NCBI GenBank assembly: GCA_021413845.1
Contig: JAIOPP010000082.1
Location: forward strand, 1 to 42,245
Reading direction: 5' to 3'
Origin: Planctomycetia bacterium
Lineage (GTDB): Bacteria; Planctomycetota; Planctomycetia; Pirellulales; PNKZ01
Length of the DNA stretch: 42,245 nt
In this document: piece after piece, positions 17,999 to 26,367 of the stretch
Numbering within the stretch: position 1 is the stretch's first letter
Layout: the number at the start of each line of letters is the position of its first letter
The notes under the pieces: model-generated
What the model saw: the letters and a program-made list of their open reading frames with translations, nothing else
What the model was told of the DNA's origin: nothing
Databases searched by the model: none
Translations under genes and position numbers: made by a program

Positions 17999-20900
17999 AT
18001 GCCTCGCCGTCGAACCGTCGCCCCGCTGCATGGGGTTGCCGCATTGTCCCTCTTGCTCTGCGCGTTCGCCTGCGCACCGCCGGCTCTTACCATCGCCGAC
18101 GAATTCCCAAAACCTTACGACAGCGAAACCGATCTCTCGGCCCCGCACATGGACCCCGCCGAGGCTGCGAAGAAGTTTCGCGTGCCCGAGGGGTTTCGCG
18201 TCGACGTCTTCGCGGCCGAGCCCGAAGTGATGAACCCGATCGCCACGGCTTGGGACACACGCGGCCGGCTTTGGGTCGCAGAGAATTTCACGTACGCGGA
18301 ACGTCCGAAACGCTTCGCCGCCGACCTGCGCGACCGGATTCTGATTCTCCCGGATGCCGACGGCAACGGAAAGCCCGATGAGCGCCGCGTGTTTCTCGAC
18401 AACGTCGAACATCTGACGAGTATCGAAGTCGGTCTCGGGGGCGTATGGCTCATGTGTCCGCCGCAGTTGCTCTTCGTTCCCGATGCCGATGGCGACGACA
18501 AACCGGACGGCCCGCCGGTTCCCGTGCTTGAAGGGTTCACGGTACCGCCGGAGAACTTTCACAACTTCGCCAACGGCCTGCGCTGGGGGCCCGATGGTTG
18601 GCTGTACGGCCGCGTCGGCGCAAGCGCGCCGGGAATCATACGACGTGCCGACGCTCCGGATGAGTATGCCGTACCGATTCGCGGCGGGATGTGGCGCTAC
18701 CATCCGCAAACGAAGCAGTTCGACGCCCTCTGCCACGGGACGACGAACCCCTGGGGACACGATTGGGACAAGCATGGCGAGACGTTTTTTATCAATACCG
18801 TGAACGGCCATCTCTGGCACATGATTCCCGGCGCGCATTTTCGCCGGCCACACACGATCCACGGGAGTTCGCTCGTTTACGAACCGATGGAGATGCACGC
18901 CGACCATTGGCATTGGGACATCGGCAAAGATTGGACCGATTCGCGCAAGCAGGGGGGCGTTCACGATCAACTCGGCGGCGGCCACGCACACGTCGGCATG
19001 ACGATCTACGGCGGCCTGCAATGGCCCGAGAAGTATCGGGGCGAGCTCTTCACGCTCAACCAACATGGTCGGCGAATGAATGTCGAACGTTTGGAGCGCC
19101 ACGGCTCGGGCTACGTCGGCAAGCATGAGCCCGACATGCTATTCGCGAGCGATGCTTGGTTCCGCGGTGTCGAAGTAACGTACGGTCCCGACGGCGGCGT
19201 GTATCTCATCGATTGGAACGACACCGGCGAATGCCATGAGAACACCGGGGTCCATCGCAACTCAGGGCGAATCTTTAAGGTGACGTATGGAAACCCGAAG
19301 CCGGTGCCGGCGCCGGATTTGAAGAAGCTCGACGGAGCGGCACTATGGTCGATCGCCAAAGATTCGCCGAACGAGTGGCTGGCGAGGCAAGCGACCCGAG
19401 AATTCGCCAACCGTGCGGCGCGCGATCGGAAGTCGGTGACTCAGATCTTCGACGACGCTTTTACTTCGCAAAGCCTGCGCGGACTTTGGCTCGGTGAATT
19501 CCTCCTGCCTACAGACGGTGCGGTCAACCTCGACCTGCTCAAGCATTCCGACGAACACATGCGCACCTGGTCTGTCCGATTGTTGGTCGACAAACTGCCG
19601 CTCGACACGCCGACCGCGAAGGTGCGCAGCACTAAGCCGCTGGAGCCGACCGCTTACGCCGCGATCGTGCGCCTTGCGAAGGAAGACAAGTCGGGGCTCG
19701 TCCGCTTGGCCTGCGCTTCGGCGCTGCAGCGATTGCCGGTCGAGCAGCGGGTTGCCCTTGCCGATGCGTTGTTGTCGCACGCCGAGGATGCCGACGACGC
19801 GAACCTACCGCCGCTCGTTTGGTACGGCTTGATTCCGATCGCCGAAGCTTCGCCGGAGAAGCTTGCGACCACGGCTGCGGAAGGGAAGATTCCGCGCGTG
19901 CGTCAATGGATCGCGCGACGCTCGACGGAAGTTCTCGCGAAGAATCCGGCGGCGATCGCAGCCTTGCTCGCGGCGACGAAAGAGAAGCCGGCGGAAGTGC
20001 GATACGACGTCGTTCGCGGAGTTCTGCAAGGGCTCGCCGGGCATCGCAAAGCGAAAGCACCCGCGGATTGGAACGCCTACGCCTCGGCGATGACCGCGGC
20101 TCCAGCCGACGTGCAGGAAGCGCTCCGGACGATCGGCGTGGTCTTCGGCGACGGCCGCGCGCTCGACGAAGTTCGGCGACTGGCGCTCGACGGCAAGGCC
20201 GGCATCGAGCAACGTCGTGCGGCATTGGAATCGTTGATCGAGGCCAAGCCCGACGACTTGCGCCAAGTCTGCGAGTCGCTCTTGAAAGTTCGTTTTCTTA
20301 ACACGACGGCTTTGGCCGGGCTCACCCGCTTCGACGACCCGACGATCGGCAAGCAACTCGCCGCGAACTATCGGTCGTTCCATGTCTCGGAGCGTTCGGC
20401 GGTCGTCGAGGCCTTGGTGTCGCGGCCGAGTTTCGCCGGGTATCTCTTAGAGCAAGTCGCCTCGGGCACGATCCCGCGCAATGAGCTAAGCCCGTTCCAG
20501 GCCCGACAAATTCGAGGCTTCAACGACCCCAAACTGTCGAAGCAACTCTCCGACGTTTGGGGCGAGTTGCGCGACTCACCCGACGACAAACGTCAACTCA
20601 TTGCGAAACTGAAAACCGAACTCACGCCCGTCACTCTCGCTTCGGCCGAGGTGAGCGCAGGCCGCGCGTTGTTCGTGAAGAGCTGCGCTTCTTGCCACCG
20701 GCTGTTCGGCTCCGGCGGGCAGATCGGGCCCGACCTCACCGGCGCGAATCGGAAGAATCTCGATTATCTACTGGAAAACATCGTCGATCCGAGCGCCGTC
20801 GTGAATAAAGACTTCTTGATGACGATGTTCACGCTCAACGACGGCCGTGTCGTGAGCGGCATCGTGACGAGCGAGAACGAAGAAACTCTAGTCGTGCAAT

Positions 20901-21142
20901 CGGCGCAAGCGAAGCTGACGTTGCTCAAGAGCGATATCGACGAGCGGGCTTTGTCGAAACAGTCGCTCATGCCGGAAGGAGCGCTGCAGCCTTTGAGTGC
21001 GGTGCAGATTCGCAACCTCCTGGCTTATCTGATGAGCGAAGTCCAAGCTCCGCTGCCGCCGGAAGCCGGCGCTGCGCCGACAACGACATCGACCTCCGCG
21101 ATCGAAGGAACGCCCGGGAACAAAGCCGCCGGCGCTAAATAA
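17999..21142 (+). CDS. PVC-type membrane-bound dehydrogenase with C-terminal cytochrome c
   Basis: The 1047-residue secreted protein starts at an ATG 7 bases after TAAGGAG (17985-17991). A signal peptide (VAALSLLLCAFACAPP) is followed by a beta-propeller dehydrogenase-like domain (RVPEGFRVDVFAAEPEVMNP, RLWVAENFTYAERP, NFANGLRWGPDGWLYGRVG, GEVTYGP-type blades, YLIDWNDTGECHE) to about residue 420. A helical HEAT-like middle follows. The C-terminal cytochrome c has CXXCH at 896-900 (KSCASCHRLFGSGGQIGPDL) and the family-typical NRKNLDYLLENIVDPSAVV. Relatives abound in planctomycetes and are thought to oxidise extracellular carbohydrates or alcohols with electrons leaving through the haem; the substrate is unknown. 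It is divergent from the hybrid kinase, which may regulate it (inference). Confidence 0.92.
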   Translation: MPRRRTVAPLHGVAALSLLLCAFACAPPALTIADEFPKPYDSETDLSAPHMDPAEAAKKFRVPEGFRVDVFAAEPEVMNPIATAWDTRGRLWVAENFTYAERPKRFAADLRDRILILPDADGNGKPDERRVFLDNVEHLTSIEVGLGGVWLMCPPQLLFVPDADGDDKPDGPPVPVLEGFTVPPENFHNFANGLRWGPDGWLYGRVGASAPGIIRRADAPDEYAVPIRGGMWRYHPQTKQFDALCHGTTNPWGHDWDKHGETFFINTVNGHLWHMIPGAHFRRPHTIHGSSLVYEPMEMHADHWHWDIGKDWTDSRKQGGVHDQLGGGHAHVGMTIYGGLQWPEKYRGELFTLNQHGRRMNVERLERHGSGYVGKHEPDMLFASDAWFRGVEVTYGPDGGVYLIDWNDTGECHENTGVHRNSGRIFKVTYGNPKPVPAPDLKKLDGAALWSIAKDSPNEWLARQATREFANRAARDRKSVTQIFDDAFTSQSLRGLWLGEFLLPTDGAVNLDLLKHSDEHMRTWSVRLLVDKLPLDTPTAKVRSTKPLEPTAYAAIVRLAKEDKSGLVRLACASALQRLPVEQRVALADALLSHAEDADDANLPPLVWYGLIPIAEASPEKLATTAAEGKIPRVRQWIARRSTEVLAKNPAAIAALLAATKEKPAEVRYDVVRGVLQGLAGHRKAKAPADWNAYASAMTAAPADVQEALRTIGVVFGDGRALDEVRRLALDGKAGIEQRRAALESLIEAKPDDLRQVCESLLKVRFLNTTALAGLTRFDDPTIGKQLAANYRSFHVSERSAVVEALVSRPSFAGYLLEQVASGTIPRNELSPFQARQIRGFNDPKLSKQLSDVWGELRDSPDDKRQLIAKLKTELTPVTLASAEVSAGRALFVKSCASCHRLFGSGGQIGPDLTGANRKNLDYLLENIVDPSAVVNKDFLMTMFTLNDGRVVSGIVTSENEETLVVQSAQAKLTLLKSDIDERALSKQSLMPEGALQPLSAVQIRNLLAYLMSEVQAPLPPEAGAAPTTTSTSAIEGTPGNKAAGAK

Positions 21143-21165
21143 CCGGCGCTAAGTGATCGGCCGGC
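21143..21165. terminator. Weak candidate terminator between convergent genes
   Basis: CCGGC (21143-21147) pairs with GCCGG (21160-21164), and CTTTTA follows. The short stem and 12-base loop make this a weak candidate. The ten bases CCGGCGCTAA are also directly repeated at 21129-21138 and 21143-21152, spanning the stop codon of the dehydrogenase gene. Confidence 0.3.
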
Positions 21166-21167
21166 TT

Positions 21168-21869
21168 TTACGCAGATTGACCGGCAAAGCGATAACCGAC
21201 GCCGCGAATGGTTTGCAGCACGGAACCGGCCGAGCGAATCTTTCGGCGCAGATTGAACATCTGCACGTCGATCGAACGGTCGTCGACCGGATAGTCGGCC
21301 CCTTTATATGCGAGCACGATCTGGCGCCGCGAGAACACGACACCCGGCCGCTGCGCCAAGACGTAGAGCAAATCGAACTCGCTCTTGGTGAGTCCGATGA
21401 GCGAACCTTCGACCCACACTTCGCGCCGAGCCGGATCGATGGAAAGCTCGCGAAACTCCAAGCTCGTCAGCCCGCGCGCATCCCGCGAGTCTTCGGCATG
21501 TCGCTTCTCGACGGCCAGCGCCGTGAAAGAGCCGCCGAAGCCGCATTGATTGCGCAGTAGCGTATAAATTTCGCGGACTGCGGGAAGCGCGGCCTCGGGT
21601 ATCGTGCGGCTCCAGCCGATCGCCGGCATCGATACGGACCCGCGCTCCATGGCAGCCGTCAGCGCTGCGTCGGTGTTGGGTGCGGTGTTGACGAGGATGA
21701 TGATCGGTTGTTCGACGATCGGTAACGAACCGTGATCGGTCGCCGGTTGGGTCGCGCGATGGTTCGAGAACGGTACGGCACAAGGAACAGGCGGAAAATC
21801 TTCGGCTCGCTTCAATCGAAAACTTGCCGCGCTATGCGACGGTAATGAATCCGTAGTGACCGAGCTCAC
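21168..21869 (-). CDS. OmpR/PhoB-type winged-helix regulator without a canonical receiver domain
   Basis: The 233-residue protein starts at GTG with AAAGGA a few bases upstream. Residues from about 135 to the end are a Trans_reg_C winged helix: LEFRELSIDPARREVWVEG, LTKSEFDLLYVLAQRPGVVF, SRRQIVLAYKG, VDDRSIDVQMFNLRRKI and QTIRGVGYRF. The first 130 residues lack the acidic pocket, phospho-Asp and Lys of a receiver; they contain PIIILVNTAPNTDAALTAAM and a loosely Rossmann-like pattern, so this may be a decayed or atypical sensing domain. It is convergent with the dehydrogenase gene and divergent from the E2-like gene, with an AT-rich dyad in between. Confidence 0.85.
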   Translation of the reverse strand: MSSVTTDSLPSHSAASFRLKRAEDFPPVPCAVPFSNHRATQPATDHGSLPIVEQPIIILVNTAPNTDAALTAAMERGSVSMPAIGWSRTIPEAALPAVREIYTLLRNQCGFGGSFTALAVEKRHAEDSRDARGLTSLEFRELSIDPARREVWVEGSLIGLTKSEFDLLYVLAQRPGVVFSRRQIVLAYKGADYPVDDRSIDVQMFNLRRKIRSAGSVLQTIRGVGYRFAGQSA

Positions 21870-22060
21870 GACTGTTTCCTTTCACTCGAAACAAAGCGAC
21901 GAACCAAAATGAGCGACATCCCTTCCGTTCGATGAAGTCGTCTTGCGATTGGCATGCCGAACTTGCAGCGTGTCTTCAAGTGGGAGCAATTCGGCCGTTT
22001 TAAGGCTTTGCGAGAGCGATCGCGGTCGATCGGTATCTCCCGGAGCGGAAAAGCCGTTGC

Positions 22061-22085
22061 ATATCACGGAAATTTCCCGTGAAAT
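22061..22085. promoter_or_regulatory. Dyad-symmetric candidate operator between divergent genes
   Basis: TCACGG (22064-22069) and CCGTGA (22077-22082) are inverted around T22073. Additional symmetric pairs lie inside (AA/TT) and at the outer edge (AT at 22061-22062 with AT at 22084-22085). It sits in an AT-rich patch next to TATAAC (22085-22090). The size suits a dimeric regulator, possibly the divergent winged-helix protein. Confidence 0.45.
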
Positions 22086-22236
22086 ATAACGGCAGCTAGC
22101 GTAATTCGTCGGAATACGGATGATAGTAGTCGCTACGAAACTGCGACTCGCTGCGGCACCGCAAATGCAATGGGTGCCCATCCACCCACTGCCCCCTCGT
22201 CCTCCTCCATCCCTCTTTACCGCTCGCCCTGAGTTT

Positions 22237-23178
22237 ATGCAGCCGAGAAACGGTGAGGTTGTCGAGACGCCGCAGGCCGTGGCCCCGAAACGGATGACCC
22301 GTTGGGCCCGATTCTGGAAAAGGGTCACGGCGATCCGCGGGTCGTGGGTGGCGCTGAGCCCGCAACGGATTCTGATCTGCGATCTGCTGCACTTCGCCCG
22401 CAAGTTGCCGACGATTCCCGTCCAGCGACGCATCAACCTTGCCGCCGTGCGCGATGCGCGCGAGGCCGCGAAGCGCCGGCCGGGCTGGTGCGCGATCTTT
22501 ACGAAGGCATTCGCCCTGACGGCGGCGGAGCGTCCGGAACTTCGGCGTGCGTATATCCAGTGCCCTTGGCCCCTCTTGTATCAATCGAACGTCAGCGTCG
22601 CTTCGGTGGCCGTCGAACAGCAACAGGGAAGCGAGTCGTGCGTGGCGTTCGCCAAACTGCACCGGCCCGACGAGCGTAGCTTGCACGCGCTGGATCGGCA
22701 TTTGAAGATGTTCTCGCGGTCGTCGCGCAGAAATTCGCTGATCGCGCGGACGGGCTTGCTCGTCGCGCGGCTGTGGTGGCCACTCCGTTATTGCATGTGG
22801 TGGTTCGCTCTCAACGGCGTCGGCAAGTTTCGGACACGCCACTTCGGCACCTTCGGCGTCAGCGTCTACTCCGGGCTCGGGGCCGAATCGCTCCATCCTC
22901 TCTGCCCGCTTACTTATTTAGTCAGCTACGGCGTGATGCAACCCAACGGCGACATCGACGTCCGACTGGTATACGACCATCGTGTCGTCGACGGCGCGGT
23001 CGTGGCGCGAGCCTTGGCGGCGATGGAGACGGTGCTCAACGGCGCCATTCTTCGCGAGCTTCAAACGCTGCAACCCCGAGAGTCTCTCGCGACGGAAGAA
23101 AACTCGGCCGGCGAGCCGGCGATCGTACTGCCGCTGCACGTCGCCGAGGGGAGCGTCGGTCGTCGGGCGAGACGTTGA
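22237..23178 (+). CDS. Standalone 2-oxoacid dehydrogenase E2-type acyltransferase-like protein
   Basis: About 313 residues. The C-terminal part follows the catalytic domain of dihydrolipoamide acyltransferases: RRINLAAVRDAREAAKRRPGW-type entry (shortened here), FGTFGVSVYSGLGAESLHP, PLTYLVSYGVMQPNGDIDVR, and the active-site signature DHRVVDGA (H248, D252 from this start). There is no lipoyl domain, no E1/E3-binding domain and no neighbouring E1 or E3 genes, so it is unlikely to serve a normal dehydrogenase complex. A hydrophobic WWPLRYCMWWFALNG segment may contact membrane. It could transfer an acyl group from CoA to another acceptor (inference). The start is uncertain: 22120 gives 39 more residues, but that stretch is proline-rich and pyrimidine-rich in DNA. 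Confidence 0.78.
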   Translation: MQPRNGEVVETPQAVAPKRMTRWARFWKRVTAIRGSWVALSPQRILICDLLHFARKLPTIPVQRRINLAAVRDAREAAKRRPGWCAIFTKAFALTAAERPELRRAYIQCPWPLLYQSNVSVASVAVEQQQGSESCVAFAKLHRPDERSLHALDRHLKMFSRSSRRNSLIARTGLLVARLWWPLRYCMWWFALNGVGKFRTRHFGTFGVSVYSGLGAESLHPLCPLTYLVSYGVMQPNGDIDVRLVYDHRVVDGAVVARALAAMETVLNGAILRELQTLQPRESLATEENSAGEPAIVLPLHVAEGSVGRRARR

Positions 23179-23266
23179 TTTTCTCGCGAAGACTTGCTTT
23201 ATTTCGCGGAAACAATACCCGCTGCGTGCCGAGAACGGGGTGAATCGAGGTCGTCAAACGAGGGGA

Positions 23267-23300
23267 ATTTAATTACAATCGTGAAGCTGCGTAATTGAAT
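23267..23300 (+). promoter_or_regulatory. Candidate operator upstream of the ArsR-type regulator
   Basis: ATTTAATTAC (23267-23276) and GTAATTGAAT (23291-23300) are inverted repeats matching at 9 of 10 positions, with a 14-base spacer, in the otherwise GC-rich stretch 23179-23358. The site is about 60 bases before the regulator gene. Autoregulated ArsR-family genes often have such AT-rich dyads over their promoters. Confidence 0.45.
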
Positions 23301-23358
23301 ATCGTCCTGACGATTCTCGACGCTCCCATTAGCCTCTCGCCAACGGTCGCCGAACACG

Positions 23359-23703
23359 ATGAAAGAGCCGGAAGAGTTTCAGTGGTGCGCCGATCGCTTG
23401 AAGGCGCTCGCCGACCCGGAGCGGTTGCGAATCGTCGCCAAGCTCTTGTCGGGCCCTAAGCATGTCGGTGCGTTGGCCGAAGAGTTGAAGGATTCGGTTG
23501 TTAAGGTTTCGCACCATCTCGGCGTCTTAAGGCATTCCGGCCTCGTCCTGGCGACTAAGCAAGGACGCTTCGTCGAATATTCGCTGCATCCCGAAGTGTT
23601 CGTCGTTCGCAACGAGACCGATAGCGAAAGCTTTCTTGATCTCGGCTGTTGCCGGCTCGGGCTGCCGGTCGAGCGCCCCGTGCAGATCGAGTTGCCGAAA
23701 TAG
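23359..23703 (+). CDS. ArsR-family winged-helix transcriptional regulator
   Basis: The 114-residue protein shows the ArsR/SmtB helix-turn-helix: WCADRLKALADPERLRIVAKL, LAEELKDSVVKVSHHLGVLR (recognition helix), HSGLVLATKQGRFVEYSL (wing). The classic metal-binding ELCVCDL motif is absent. Cysteines occur only at the N-terminal WC and as CC in DLGCCRLGLP near the C-terminus, which could sense thiols or metal. No strong ribosome binding site is visible. No transporter or arsenic gene is adjacent, so its regulon may be itself or the E2-like gene upstream. Confidence 0.88.
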   Translation: MKEPEEFQWCADRLKALADPERLRIVAKLLSGPKHVGALAEELKDSVVKVSHHLGVLRHSGLVLATKQGRFVEYSLHPEVFVVRNETDSESFLDLGCCRLGLPVERPVQIELPK

Positions 23704-23802
23704 AGCGCAGCCGCAGGCTACTTCGATTGGGAATACTGCACTTCCCGTTCGTGTTGCTCGGCTCTCCTCTCCTTCAATCGTTCCCACGATACGGTCTTCG
23801 CT

Positions 23803-24897
23803 TTAGCCGGCTTGCGATCTATTCTTCGCAGGACGAAGCGAGAGTTGCAGGAGATGGATCAGCCGCTTCTCGTCTTGGCGCAAACCGGCGCGCGAAGCTC
23901 CATTTTTCGCCTTCGACTTCGGACGCAGAAGAGGCAAGAGCGAGCCGTCTTCATACGCTTCGATTACGGCCGGATGAATGTAACATTTGCGGCAAACGCT
24001 CGGCGTGTTTCCCAAACTCTCCGCAACTTCCTTCACCGCGGCCGCCAGAGCGCGACGAACACCGGTCTTGGAGGGAGGCGTTGCCTGCCGTGTCAAGGCC
24101 GCGGCTGCGAGCAACGAGCCGCTCCATGTTCGGAAGTCTTTCGCCGTGAAGTCTTGCCCGGAAATCTCGCGCAGGTAATCGTTCACATCGCTTGAGTCGA
24201 TCGAGCGCCGCTCTACCTGCTCATCGAGATACTGGAAAAGCTCGTAGCCGGGTAAGTCGCGGCAGCGCTTCACGATTTTCGCGAGTCGCCGATCTTCGAC
24301 CTCGATCGAATGCATTACGCCGCTCTTGCCGCGAAACTCGAATTGGATCCGGTCACCGCGAACCGAGGCGTGCCGATCGCGAAACGTCGTGAGCCCGTAG
24401 GAATCGTTCTCTTGGGCATATTCTTCGTTGCCGACCCGGATGCGGCTTGTTTCGAGCAAGCGCACGATGGTCGCCAAGACGCGCTCGCGCGGAATGCCGC
24501 GCCGCGCAAGATCATGCGCCACGCGGCGGCGAATGCGCGGCAGCGTTGCAGCGAAGAGGAGCATTCGTCCGTATTTTTCTTCGTCGCGAAACGTCCGCCA
24601 GCGCTCATGGTAGCGATATTGCTTTCTCCCCCGGGCATCGCGCCCGGTCGCTTGCAGATGGCCGTTGGGCCAAGGACAAATCCACACGTCTTTCCACGCC
24701 GGAGGGATAACTAGAGCCCGAATCCGCGCGAGAGTCTCCGCGTTGCGGAGCGTTCGGCCGGTGGGGCCGAGATAGCGAAAGCCATTGCCGGCCCTGTGGC
24801 GCGTGATGCCTTGCTTGTCATCGCTCGCATAGCGCAACGACGCATCGTGGGCGGCTGCGACCGCCGGATCGAGTGCTCGTCGATGTCCCTTCGACAT
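23803..24897 (-). CDS. DNA topoisomerase IB (poxvirus/bacterial type)
   Basis: The 364-residue protein relaxes supercoiled DNA through a 3'-phosphotyrosyl intermediate. Motifs are GFRYLGPTGRTLRN and IPPAWKDVWICPWPNGHLQATG in the N-terminal DNA-binding part, GRDARGRKQYRYHERWR, RVGNEEYAQENDSYGLTT, FRGKSGVMHSIEV, the DFRTWSGSLLAAAAL segment, and the catalytic tyrosine in SVCRKCYIHPAVIEAY (about Y306). Length is normal. In bacteria this enzyme is scattered and often near stress genes, as here: it is divergent from the PRC-barrel/oxidoreductase cluster. Confidence 0.95.
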   Translation of the reverse strand: MSKGHRRALDPAVAAAHDASLRYASDDKQGITRHRAGNGFRYLGPTGRTLRNAETLARIRALVIPPAWKDVWICPWPNGHLQATGRDARGRKQYRYHERWRTFRDEEKYGRMLLFAATLPRIRRRVAHDLARRGIPRERVLATIVRLLETSRIRVGNEEYAQENDSYGLTTFRDRHASVRGDRIQFEFRGKSGVMHSIEVEDRRLAKIVKRCRDLPGYELFQYLDEQVERRSIDSSDVNDYLREISGQDFTAKDFRTWSGSLLAAAALTRQATPPSKTGVRRALAAAVKEVAESLGNTPSVCRKCYIHPAVIEAYEDGSLLPLLRPKSKAKNGASRAGLRQDEKRLIHLLQLSLRPAKNRSQAG

Positions 24898-25403
24898 GAT
24901 TCATCTTTCTCAATTCGTGGGTGGCTCCGACACGGAAACAAACGAACCGTCGAAACCGCACAAAGCTAAGGCAAGTCTTATGCCGCACGGCAAGACGTGC
25001 TTCGACGAAGTATGGAACGTCTCGCAACACGATCAACATATGTCGTAGGAGCGACGGAGCCCTGGTGGCCGATCGGCCGGCAAGTGCGATAGCTGGCGAC
25101 CGGTTGGCGGCAAAGCAGGTTGGACGGTCTGCTGCCAAGCCTCAGCAGTAGGGCCTGTTTAGGCCGGCACTTTCGAAGGTTACTGATTTTTGATGCGTCT
25201 CTCTTTTACGTCGGTTTCGCGCTCATTAACGGCATTTGCGACGCTCTCGAACGAGGGCGAAAACCGTATGGTGGCGCGAGAGGGAAAAGCGTAGCGATCG
25301 TAACGGCACACTTCTTGCTTAATCGGAAGTCATCGCGATCTCGGTCGCACGCCCATTTCTCGTTTCGCCGAATCCGGCAGTTTCATTCTCAGGAGATTCA
25401 CTT
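24898..25403. other. 506-base intergenic region upstream of the PRC-barrel gene
   Basis: I see no supported gene; a 95-codon frame at 25120-25407 has weak translation and overlaps the next ribosome binding site. Small dyads occur (GGCCGATCGGCC-type near 25070; GGCC...GGCC near 25155), but no convincing promoter hexamers. It probably contains the promoters for the divergent topoisomerase and PRC-barrel genes. Confidence 0.55.
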
Positions 25404-26222
25404 ATGAACATGACTCGCTTATCGATGCTGGCCGCATTATTGGCCCTCGGCCTCGTCGGGCCGAACCTCGTTTCCGCCGAAGACAAAGCCGCTCCAAGCG
25501 GTCCCGTCATCTACCGCTTCGGCGATTTGAAAGATCTAAATGTCGACAATCAGAAGAACGAAAAACTCGGCGAGATCGAAGACATCGTCTACGACACCGA
25601 CAGCGGCCGAATCACCTATGCCGCCGTTTCGTTCGGTGGTTTCCTCGGAGTCGGCGACAAGATGTTCGCCGTACCGTGGCATGCTTTGAAGCCCGAGCTC
25701 GATACGGTAAACAACAAGCACCATATTCGGATGAACGCCGATAAGGAATCGTTGAAGGATGCCCCGGGCTTCGATACCGCCCATTGGCCGAACGTCGGCG
25801 ATGCCAAGTGGTCTGCCGATGTGGATAAGTTCTATCCTGCGGCGGTCGGCACCGAAGCTCAACCGGCTCCGCGTGCCACGGCCCGTGCTTCCGCGCTGGT
25901 CGGCATGAACGTCAAGAACTCGCAAGGTGAAAACCTGGGCGAAGTGAAAGACGTCGTCTTCGATATCAGCAAGGGGCAGATCGGCTACGTCGCCGTGTCG
26001 TTCGGTGGGTTCCTCGGAGTCGGCGAGAAGTTGTTCGCCGTGCCGTTCCAAGCTTTGGATTCGGCGAAAGACGGGAACTCGTACCACCTCGTCTTGAACA
26101 TCGACAAGGCGACACTCGAAAAAGCCCCGAGCTTCGACAAGAACAGCTGGCCGAACTTCGCCGACCCGAACTGGGCCCGCGACATCGACGCCGCATACGG
26201 TAACCGGACTCCGAAGCAATAG
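25404..26222 (+). CDS. Secreted protein with two PRC-barrel domains
   Basis: The 272-residue protein follows an AGGAGA ribosome binding site. It has a clear signal peptide (MNMTRLSMLAALLALGLVGP, cleavage near VSAED). Two PRC-barrel domains follow (about 37-110 and 165-235), obvious internal duplicates: EKLGEIEDIVYDTDSGRITY with SFGGFLGVGDKMFAVPWHAL, and ENLGEVKDVVFDISKGQIGY with SFGGFLGVGEKLFAVPFQAL. Each repeat ends in an FD...WPN segment. PRC barrels are small beta-barrels, also found in ribosome maturation and photosynthetic reaction centres; exported versions are common in stress or sporulation settings. It begins the plus-strand cluster running to 28756. Exact role unknown. Confidence 0.9.
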   Translation: MNMTRLSMLAALLALGLVGPNLVSAEDKAAPSGPVIYRFGDLKDLNVDNQKNEKLGEIEDIVYDTDSGRITYAAVSFGGFLGVGDKMFAVPWHALKPELDTVNNKHHIRMNADKESLKDAPGFDTAHWPNVGDAKWSADVDKFYPAAVGTEAQPAPRATARASALVGMNVKNSQGENLGEVKDVVFDISKGQIGYVAVSFGGFLGVGEKLFAVPFQALDSAKDGNSYHLVLNIDKATLEKAPSFDKNSWPNFADPNWARDIDAAYGNRTPKQ

Positions 26223-26235
26223 CTTTGGAAAACAA

Positions 26236-26285
26236 GTTCTCCGCCGGCCGAGGAATACTTCGGATCCATCGGCCGGCGCGAGAAC
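26236..26285 (+). terminator. Strong hairpin after the PRC-barrel gene
   Basis: GTTCTC (26236-26241) pairs with GAGAAC (26280-26285), and GCCGGCCGA (26243-26251) with TCGGCCGGC (26269-26277). With the C-G pair between them, the stem is 16 bp with a one-base bulge and a 17-base loop, beginning 13 bases after the stop codon. Only GTTTG follows, so it is not a textbook intrinsic terminator; it may stabilise the 3' end or partly terminate before the 69-residue gene. Confidence 0.55.
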
Positions 26286-26367
26286 GTTTGAATCACGAAG
26301 ATCGCAGCAGAACGGACTCGTTGAACTTTTAAGCTCAGTCTTTTTTTATTTTGCAGGAGTAGTAGTC

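Noticed and set aside
17708-19126. Possible 470-residue N-terminal extension of the hybrid kinase
   Set aside because: It lies antisense to the well-supported dehydrogenase gene and has no domain-like sequence; the ATG at 17707 has a GAGG and begins just before the PAS domain.
25120-25407. 95-codon open frame before the PRC-barrel gene
   Set aside because: No ribosome binding site, no family resemblance, and its end covers the ribosome binding site and start of the real gene.
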